A stretch of DNA of 64,000 nucleotides. It comes from Caprella mutica (taxonomy: Eukaryota > Arthropoda > Malacostraca > Amphipoda > Caprellidae). A program made the translations under genes and the position numbers. Shown here one piece after another: positions 59,101 to 64,000 of the stretch. Numbering within the stretch: position 1 is the stretch's first letter; each line of letters starts with the position of its first letter. The DNA is taken from positions 1 to 64,000 of the forward strand of contig CANNZV010001433.1 in assembly GCA_947561585.1 (NCBI GenBank), in the 5' to 3' direction. A model generated the notes under the pieces. It saw only the letters and a list, made by a program, of their open reading frames with translations. It was not told where the DNA came from and ran no database searches.

Positions 59101-61591
59101 CGTTCACTGCAACTGAAACTGTTTGCACAGAAACTTAAAATAAATAGAAAAGGAGAAAACCAGCCAATAAAGATATATTCCTGGATAGTCCCTTAATAAT
59201 TTAATATCCCAGGAATAAATTCTTCTTGCCTTGGAAGACCAAGAAATAACCCAAAACTAATCAATTCTCACCAAAAGCAACAAACGTTACAAATAGGGCG
59301 CAGTATTCAAAAAGTAGTTGTTAACATGACCAAGTCTTACTTTCAGAAACTATATTGGCCTAAGTTGAACCCCACTCTCCGAGTACTGAGAGTGTCTGAG
59401 TAATGGCAGAAGGTTTACCTGAGAAAATGGAGGCGACAGCAGCTATGATGAAGGAGAGGATGACACTGGGCCCTGCGATGGTCCTAGCCACCATTCCTGC
59501 CACTAGGTACATGCCTGTGCCCACACAGGAACCAACACCGAGGGAGGTGAGGTCCAGGGTGGTCAGGACCTAAGGGGTGAGGGGGGGGGGGAGTTCCATA
59601 TTTTAGATCATGTAAGGAAGAAATATGCAATTATTGACTATATCTTTTTATTTTAATCGGTATACCATGGTTCCATTAGTCCATGATACCTTAGTTGGCA
59701 TCCATGTTTTGGTATCATGATACCAAAGGTTCATAGAATACAACAGGTTAAACGAATGGGAAAATGTTGCTAGACGTAAGATGTCATATTTTTGAAAAAA
59801 GGATTTGTGAAAAAATTAGTTATACAGTGTGTCTGCAAGAAATGTATCCACTGCCTTGAATCTGCATTAAAGCTGCTCCACACATCACCGATATCCGTCC
59901 GGGACGTCACCGGTCAGTGATTTTTTATCACTGCAAGGAGTCAGTACTGTGTGAATGTGTCCGTTGAAATTAAAGTAACAATATATTTTTTTGCTGACAC
60001 CGAATCACTGAGAGGAGAGTGACGGAGACAGACCGGTGACGTGCCGGACGGATATTGGTGATGTGTGAAGCCAAGGTTCATAGACTATAACAGGTTAAAC
60101 GAATGGGGAAAAAATTGCCATTGAGAAAACAACATTTTCTGTCTTCCCTCTTCAATATCTCTTAAACGGTAGATTAAACTTGCGCGTGAGTCAAACTAGA
60201 ATTCTTTAGAATTTGATAATCTATCGAATGGTATAAAAAATATTTCAAAGAAATGGTTACTACCACTGTTAAAAGAACAAAAAGCTAACTGCTATTCACG
60301 TCGTTGTCCGTTGATTAATGGGCACTGGTCAACATTTTCATCCACTTTAATCACTGTAGCTAAAAGCCTAAAATAAGAACAAACATTATATTGCAATAAT
60401 AAAATAAGAAATAAACAATGTAAAATGTCAATTATTTGTAACATAGGTTTCATAGGTTTCAATCTAAAGAATAGGTTTTCATATAAAGAATTTGTAAACT
60501 CCGCTCTTAGTAACATTTCGTACTATTTCTATTCGTTTAACCTGTTATAGTCTATGAACCTTGGTGTGAAGCAGCTTTTAATCATTATTTCACGATAATA
60601 TGGATAATATGTTGGTACCATAGATACGTAGATTAATATTAATGAATTAAAAATAGTACTTATAAGATATACTCGATGGCAGTGGATACATTTTTTGCAG
60701 ACACACTGTATGCTTTTTTCTCTAGAAACTTCCACTTATTCGAGAGTGTGTCCCTACTAAGAATAATCAAATGTTAACCGCTACTTAGTGGTTGGCATTG
60801 ATTACTGTTGCTAAAACTATAAAAAAAAACATTGCAATAAGAAAATAAGAAATAAATGATACAAAATGTCGATCATTTGTGAGACTGGTTTCATGACACT
60901 GCAAAGCTATACCAATTTTTTGAAGGTGACCAATTCTACTAATTACGAACTGTGTGCGAAATTATTATATGATTATGCTCTAGCCCAATTTCCCAAGCAA
61001 CACAAGTTAATGGGGCCCATGAGGGCACTAGGTTGACAAAATCGTATTTGTACTGTGTGTTTTATTGCAAAATGGGCCAACATAGTGTTGAAACCATCTT
61101 GGCCCCAAGATGTTACCAATATACTAGTCAAGTTTCAGTCATATAATGTTAATACGCTATATATTAATCAGTTTTGGCCAATATGACAATTAAATGGGAT
61201 GGATTCGCTTCACTGAACCAACCTTCTCCCAAAATAAAATTCCATGAGAATGGAAAACCACATTACCCCATGTAATTTCTAGGCTACTTTTCACTCTGCC
61301 ATCTCTTACTCATCTAACAAATCTAGTACCCATGTTGGCACAATGTGTCCTGGTTGCTAGGGTTGTCGCACTATTTTCTATTCGATCAACCTGTTGTAGT
61401 CTCAACAAGTTCTTATCGTTCAACCCTCCTCTCACCTTCTTAAGTTTGGTGTGTTCGGCAGGCAGGCCTATCCCGTCCAAGACGCTTGAAGCTGGGGACC
61501 CGTAGCTCTCCTGCACTTTGTGGGGGTCCTTGGTCCTGAGTAGCTTTGAGAGCATTGCTACACCCTGTAACTTCAGGCGGTTCTGATCCAT
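38134..61591 (-). CDS. SLC7A14-like cationic amino acid transporter family protein, 16 exons, 786 aa
   Basis: Coding exons, 5' to 3': 61436-61591, 59419-59569, 55344-55445, 51485-51613, 50955-51163, 49288-49459, 46204-46387, 45142-45266, 44619-44779, 42541-42666, 41555-41670, 40413-40466, 39397-39497, 38995-39151, 38718-38845, 38134-38423. They sum to 2361 nt with one stop, every intron is GT-AG and every phase fits. Residues about 58-73 hold the first-helix motif [41 protein letters not shown] (about 260-274), [28 protein letters not shown] and [20 protein letters not shown] follow in family order, giving about 14 membrane helices. The GVGSCVGTG form and length fit SLC7A14 (about 770 aa in mammals), a lysosomal member, better than plasma-membrane CATs. 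A hydrophilic loop (about 430-560, with [13 protein letters not shown]) precedes the last helices, and the tail is Thr/Pro rich. Substrate is inferred only. Confidence 0.95.
38465..38640. mobile_element. Palindromic MITE copy with centre
   Basis: Arms TCTGATTTATCGGACGGTTA and GTACGGTTCGATAATTAAT; the centre has AATGATACCTGCAAGTTTCA instead of the full palindrome. In the last intron of the transporter gene. Confidence 0.8.
39308..39415. repeat. 37-bp repeat, three copies, built on the exon 13 splice donor
   Basis: ACTCACCCACTAGTTTAGCC + ACAGTACTCAAGTGGTT repeats at 37 bp. The rightmost copy contains the last 14 bases of exon 13 and its donor (minus strand CTAGTGG|GTGAGTA); the two other copies repeat the same exon end and donor inside the intron. 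Confidence 0.9.
39645..39772. mobile_element. Palindromic MITE copy, centre deleted
   Basis: GTTTCGAGTTATCGGACTGT at the left and GTAACTATCCAATAACTCGT at the right. In transporter intron 12. Confidence 0.7.
40667..41445. mobile_element. Nested inverted repeats, GTTTACATNNTCAG ends
   Basis: AAGCCGTGTTTACATAATTA and CCTAGGGATTCACC at 40667-40712 face GGTGAATCCCTAGG and GATAATGTGAACACG at 41210-41240; AAGCCATGTTTACATTGTCA at 40820 faces ACAATGTAAACACGGTTT at 41440. At least two related elements are interleaved. The open frames here are not supported as exons. Confidence 0.6.
41465..41590. repeat. Three copies of the exon 11 end and donor
   Basis: On the minus strand GTGGAGACACAACACAGGTG + AGACTG occurs as the true exon 11 end and donor (41555) and again at about 41510 and 41473; the last copy has CC for AG at the junction. 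Confidence 0.8.
42667..42802. repeat. 21-bp minisatellite carrying the exon 10 acceptor
   Basis: Unit GTAGATACAGAGAGGTACACT, about 6-7 copies. On the minus strand each copy reads CTCTGTATCTACAG, the same sequence as the real acceptor of exon 10 at 42667, so possible 3' splice sites occur every 21 bp before the exon. Two more decayed units lie beyond the foldback element, at 43914-43950. Confidence 0.95.
42812..43912. mobile_element. Foldback element (GACAATTGGGCCC type) inside the exon 10 minisatellite
   Basis: Left arm: about eleven drifting copies of CCGACAATTGGGCCC between 42812 and 43005. Right arm: the inverse phrase GGGCCCAATTGTC between 43790 and 43912. Outer ends, read inward, are GGACCGACAGTTGG and GCACCGACAGTTGGACCCC. 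Copies of the 21-bp minisatellite flank both sides. The middle is AT-rich with a TAGGTTTGTGACAATATGCG word at 43075. Long open frames over the arms are artefacts. Confidence 0.8.
44863..45165. repeat. 41-bp minisatellite built on the exon 8 splice donor, about 7 copies
   Basis: CATCATTTCCACCAGCTGTA + TTCCCCCCACTCACCTATAGA repeats at 41 bp. On the minus strand each unit carries GGTGGAAATGATGTCTATAG|GTGAGT, that is the last 20 or so bases of exon 8 and its donor (true site 45142). Most copies keep the GTGAGT intact. Confidence 0.95.
45397..45748. repeat. 18-bp minisatellite, about 19 copies
   Basis: CGTATTCCCGTACAGTTA repeats. The same 18-bp motif, in reverse orientation, forms the array at 58775-58930 in another intron of the gene. 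Open frames of 126-133 codons are artefacts. Confidence 0.95.
47243..47964. mobile_element. Foldback-type element with TTCGCATAACTC ends
   Basis: Left CTTGTTATTCGCATAACTC, right GAGTTATGCGAATAGCAAG; inside both ends are GGTATGCGCT words in opposite orientation. The palindromic MITE at 47393-47590 is nested in it. Related end at 25080-25275. In transporter intron 6. Confidence 0.6.
47393..47590. mobile_element. Palindromic MITE copy with centre
   Basis: Arms TTACGAATTATCGGTCAGTT and AAACCGACCGATAATTCGTA; centre GGTATCCATGATACCTG followed by its reverse complement with two changes. Confidence 0.85.
48058..48800. repeat. 22-bp minisatellite, about 33 copies
   Basis: GTGTTAGAACGTGTCACAGT + GR repeats with few variants. 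In transporter intron 6, 0.7 kb upstream (gene sense: downstream) of exon 6. Confidence 0.95.
48853..49125. mobile_element. Palindromic MITE copy with enlarged interior
   Basis: Arms AGGGTAAGTTTCGAGTTATC and TCTATAACTCGGAACTTGCC; the centre is decayed (CAGGAATCATGGATATCCG). Confidence 0.75.
49512..50088. repeat. 24-bp minisatellite, 24 copies
   Basis: GTAGCAATAAGAGTGTTTGC + TAGG repeats without indels. As 24 is a multiple of three, it is open on both strands: 199 codons of FARVAIRV repeats on plus and part of a 274-codon frame of SKHSYCYP repeats on minus. It begins about 50 bp from the exon 6 acceptor, inside intron 5. Not called as coding. Confidence 0.95.
50155..50440. repeat. 20-bp degenerate repeat, about 14 copies
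   Basis: GTGATTGGTAGACTGGTGGT with drift, next to the 24-bp array. Confidence 0.9.
50560..50735. repeat. 31-bp repeat, three to four copies
   Basis: CTGCAATGCTGAGACACTAA + AGTGCATCACA repeats; an inverted single unit (GATGCACTTCAGTGTCTC) lies at 50558. Confidence 0.85.
52105..52340. mobile_element. GAGTCAA-rich element, copy 2
   Basis: Same words as 30795-30990 in the opposite strand and order, for example GAGTCAGGCTGACTCGCA and GACTCCAATGTGGAG. In transporter intron 3. Confidence 0.65.
52735..54210. repeat. 20-bp satellite, about 73 copies, free of indels
   Basis: GATAACACTAAAAGATAACC repeats in strict 20-bp register for almost 1.5 kb. Variation is limited to a few sites (CACTA/CAATA, GATAAC/GATGAC, AGATAACC/AGTTAACC). 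In transporter intron 3. Confidence 0.98.
55205..55343. repeat. 12-13-bp repeat next to the exon 3 donor
   Basis: About 11 copies of CCCCCCACTCATT. The copy that touches exon 3 is the donor itself (minus strand ATAG|GTGAGTGGGGGG); in the others GTGAGT has become ATGAGT. Confidence 0.9.
55835..56050. mobile_element. Palindromic MITE copy with centre
   Basis: Arms GGGTAAGTTCCAAGTTATTG and AACCGTCCAATAACTCAGCA; centre AATTGGTATCCATGTCCC then ACAGGTATCATGGATACCAA. Confidence 0.85.
56345..57068. repeat. 36-bp minisatellite, about 20 copies
   Basis: CTCTTATCCATGGGTAAGCA + GACTGACTGTGTAGGT. Open on both strands because 36 is a multiple of three; the 253-codon plus frame ([12 protein letters not shown] repeats) is the longest in the area but has no sign of a gene around it. 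In transporter intron 2. Confidence 0.95.
57738..58575. mobile_element. Palindromic MITE copy split by another element
   Basis: Left arm CTGAGTTATCGGACGGTTTC at 57743; the centre GGTATCCATGATACCTG with its reverse complement (one change) at 58437-58470; right arm TTCGATAACTCGGAACCTAC at 58548. The stretch 57791-58420 between is a separate inserted element. Confidence 0.8.
57791..58420. mobile_element. Inverted-repeat element nested in the palindromic MITE
   Basis: Starts TACAGGGTGTTTCATTTCAG. Long inverted arms: GATACCCTGATTCTAGGGTA then ATTATTTTGACACGCATGGG at the left face ATACCCTAGTTCTAGGGTAA and TTATTTTGACTCACATAGGG (minus strand) at the right. No intact coding region. Confidence 0.7.
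58775..58930. repeat. 18-bp minisatellite, about 8 copies
   Basis: GGAATACGTAACTGTACG and GAAATACGCAACTGTACG variants; the reverse complement of the motif at 45397-45748. Confidence 0.9.
59586..59735. mobile_element. Palindromic MITE copy, partial, touching the exon 2 acceptor
   Basis: GAGTTCCATATTTTAGATCA at the left, then a rearranged centre of ATACCATGG / CCATGATACC words; the right arm is missing. On the minus strand its end runs into the C-rich tract of the exon 2 acceptor. Confidence 0.55.
59825..60708. mobile_element. Tc1/mariner-type MITE, TA-flanked
   Basis: TA then CAGTGTGTCTGCAAGAAATG; right end CATTTTTTGCAGACACACTG then TA. The foldback at 59871-60072 is nested in it. A block of its interior (60295-60470) recurs, diverged, at 60778-60900. 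Words GGTTCATAGACTATAACAGG occur at 60077 and inverted at 60536. No transposase. Confidence 0.65.
59871..60072. mobile_element. Short foldback MITE, CACACATCACCGATAT ends
   Basis: CCACACATCACCGATATCCG and GTCACCGGTCAGTGA at the left face CACTGAGAGGAGAGTGACGG, GACCGGTGACGTGCCGG and ATATTGGTGATGTGTGAAG at the right. Same plan as 34395-34583. Confidence 0.75.
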
Positions 61592-61815
61592 GCTCTCTAA
61601 CTGTAACGAGAATATTAATTCGGGACTTTAATTAAAGGGTAAAGATTACCAGATGAGTCACGCAAACCCCGATACTCTTATTGGTCAATATCCACAGCCA
61701 ATCAATGAGTTAGTAACATTTAAACCAATATAATAAAAAAACTTATTCGCGAGGAACAGTATTTTTAAACCTATATGCTTTGTGGTAGTAATTTCTAACC
61801 TTAGATGAGTCACCC

Positions 61816-62024
61816 AAATGGGGTTAGTTTCGAGTTATCGGAAGGTTCCACCTTTTCGATGAAATGAGAAAAAATATATAATAATTAAAATCTATCTTCA
61901 TTATAGTTCGTATCCACGATGCCTGGAGGTATCATGGATACCAATTACATTAACTAGTTAATTTAAATCTATTGTTTTCTTATGATCGAAATTGTGATAC
62001 CGTCCGATAATTTTGAACTTACCC
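61816..62024. mobile_element. Palindromic MITE copy upstream of the transporter
   Basis: Arms GTTTCGAGTTATCGGAAGGT and TACCGTCCGATAATTTTGAA; centre TATCCACGATGCCTGGAGG with TATCATGGATACCAATTA. It lies about 0.2 kb upstream of the SLC7A14-like ATG, in its promoter or leader region. Confidence 0.8.
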
Positions 62025-62179
62025 CATTGTTTTTGTATTCCTGTAACGTAATACTATTTGTATTCTCATCGAGACGATCTATCAGAATAACTTTATCCAG
62101 AAAAGATGAGAAAATTGCCTACGCCTCTAATTTAATCTGAACCACAAATTCCATCAGCGCAACACTTCCTGAAAACAAA

Positions 62180-63445
62180 GACCTTAACACTACTGTAATA
62201 AAGACCTCAACGTTACTGTAATAAAGACCTTAACGTTACTGTAATAAAGACCTTAACGTTACTGTAATAAAGACCTTAACGTTACTGTAATAAAGACCTT
62301 AACGTTACTGTAATAAAGATCTTAACGTAACTGTAATAAAGACCTTAACACTACTGTAATAAAGACCTCAACGTTACTGTAATAAAGACCTTAACGTTAC
62401 TGTAATAAAGACCTTAACGTTACTGTAATAAAGACCTCAACGTTACTGTAATAAAGACCTTAACACTACTGTAATAAAGATCTTAATGTTACTGTAAAGA
62501 AGACCTTAACACTACTGTAATAAAGACCTCAACGTTACTGTAATAAAGACCTTAACGTTACTGTAATAAAGACCTTAACGTTACTGTAATAAAGACCTCA
62601 ACGTTACTGCAAAGAAGACCTTAACGTTACTGTAATAAAGACCTTAACGTTACTGTAATAAAGACCTTAACATTACTGTAAAGAAGACTTTAACGTTACT
62701 GTAATAAAGACCTTAACGTTACTGTAAAGAAGACCTTAACGTTACTGTAATAAAGATCTTAACACTACTGTAATAAAGACTTCAACGTTACTGTAAAGAA
62801 GACCTTAACGTTACTGTAATAAAGATCTTAACACTACTGTAATAAAGACTTCAACGTTACTGTAAAGAAGACCTTAACGTTACTGTAATAAAGACCTTAA
62901 CGTTACTGTAAAGAAGACCTTAACGTTACTGTAAAGAAGACCTTAACGCTAGTGTAATAAAGACCTTAACGTTACTGTAATAAAGACCTTAACGTTACTG
63001 TAAAGAAGACCTTAAAGTTACTGTAAAGGTAATAAAGGCCTGAACGCTATTGTAAAGGTGATAAAGGCCTTAACGCTATTGTAAAGGTGATAAAGGCCTT
63101 AACGCTATTGTAAAGGTAATAAAGGCCTTAACGCTATTGTAAAGATAATAAAGGCCTTAACGCTATTGTAAAGGTAATAAAGGCCTGAACGCTATTGTAA
63201 AGGTAATAAAGGCCTTAACGCTATTGTAAAGATAATAAAGGCCTTAACGCTACTGTAATAAAGACCTTAACGTTACTGTAATAAATACCTTTACGTTACT
63301 GTAAAGGCAATAAAGACCTTAACGCTACTGTAATAAAGGCCTTAACGTTTCTGTAAAGGTAATAAAGACTTTAATGTTATTATAAAGGTAATAAAGATCT
63401 TAACGCTACGTTAATAAAGAGTTTAACGTTACTGTAAAAAATGAT
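62180..63445. repeat. 23-bp minisatellite with 29-bp variants, about 50 copies
   Basis: TAACGTTACTGTAATAAAGA + CCT, with AAGAAGACC variants; from about 63010 a longer unit TAACGCTATTGTAAAGGTAA + TAAAGGCCT takes over. It lies 0.6-1.9 kb upstream of the SLC7A14-like ATG. Confidence 0.95.
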
Positions 63446-63639
63446 TAACGTTAATAGGGTGTTCCATAAGAAATTCACTTTAAAAAACGTTAACGCGTGT
63501 TTACTTCAAATAAATAAACGTTTATTTGTTCTGATGAATAAAGTGAGTAAATTAAAATGTTGAAACAAGCAGCAATTAAAAGAATTAGATGTTAAGTGTT
63601 ATTGACCATTAATATTGCATTACTCTTAGTTTGGTGATG

Positions 63640-63680
63640 GGTAAAGTACGAGTTATTGGACGGTTTCACATGGATAAATA
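63640..63680. mobile_element. Palindromic MITE arm, solo
   Basis: GGGTAAAGTACGAGTTATTG then GACGGTTTCACAT; the rest is missing. The remaining sequence to 64000 shows no gene. Confidence 0.5.
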
Positions 63681-64000
63681 TTTTTATTAATAGTATTACA
63701 TAACAATACACACTATAATTTCATTACTTTCATATTTAATCAACTACACATATTTAATTAACTCCATGTATATTCAATTCATTATACACATTTAATTAAC
63801 CATGTTCCATACAATTTACAGATGCATTCACACAATCACTGCAGTCTGCGTGCATTGTAGTGTGAATGTAGTAGCGTGAACTCCGTAGACTATTGCATTT
63901 ATCACAGTAGGTGTATCGACCCGTCTCATTACAGGTAATCAACCTAATTACCGCCCACCTTTACATTACCTTACCTCGACCGACTCTAGGTGATTTATTT

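Overview
This window looks like AT-rich nuclear DNA of an animal, most likely a pancrustacean arthropod (a crustacean or basal hexapod). The evidence is spliced genes with GT-AG introns, no operons, abundant MITE-type transposons and minisatellites, and a tandem cluster of secreted leucine-rich proteins of the 'oplophorus-luciferin 2-monooxygenase non-catalytic subunit-like' type, a family I know mainly from crustaceans and their relatives. The species cannot be named from the sequence.

Layout: 1-3150 is a 22-bp minisatellite, a tRNA-like fragment and AT-rich DNA with repeat relics. 3154-9587 (+) is a three-exon F-box protein gene (374 aa) whose second intron carries a dead Tc1/mariner-type element. 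9.7-13.9 kb is a stack of non-autonomous DNA transposons (TTAA-flanked piggyBac-like, a full-length foldback, hAT-like, and a foldback with phrase-repeat ends). 14.9-20.9 kb and 27.2-29.2 kb (-) hold three four-exon paralogues of the secreted LRR family; the copy at 14963-17004 is broken by a nonsense change and a frameshift, the other two are intact (341 and 340 aa). Between them, 21857-26271 (+) is a six-exon gene for a secreted 277-aa protein with one Ig domain and one C-type lectin domain, with a TATA box in front of it. 29.3-38.0 kb is mostly repeats, with one possible cysteine-rich exon pair (-).

38134-61591 (-) is a complete 16-exon gene for an SLC7A14-like cationic amino acid transporter family protein (786 aa); every exon junction keeps frame. 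Its introns carry at least ten minisatellites, several of which are built from copies of the gene's own splice donors or acceptors. 62.2-63.4 kb, upstream of it, is another minisatellite.

The most abundant dispersed repeat is a palindromic MITE of about 200 bp (about 15 full or partial copies) with arms reading roughly GTTCCGAGTTATCGGACAG and a palindromic centre. A second theme is a set of unrelated-looking foldback ends, each a different short phrase repeated several times, many starting with a shared GGTGAC-like word. The genes show no shared pathway: F-box (ubiquitin ligase adaptor), LRR and Ig-lectin proteins (secreted, possibly recognition or immunity), and a transporter.
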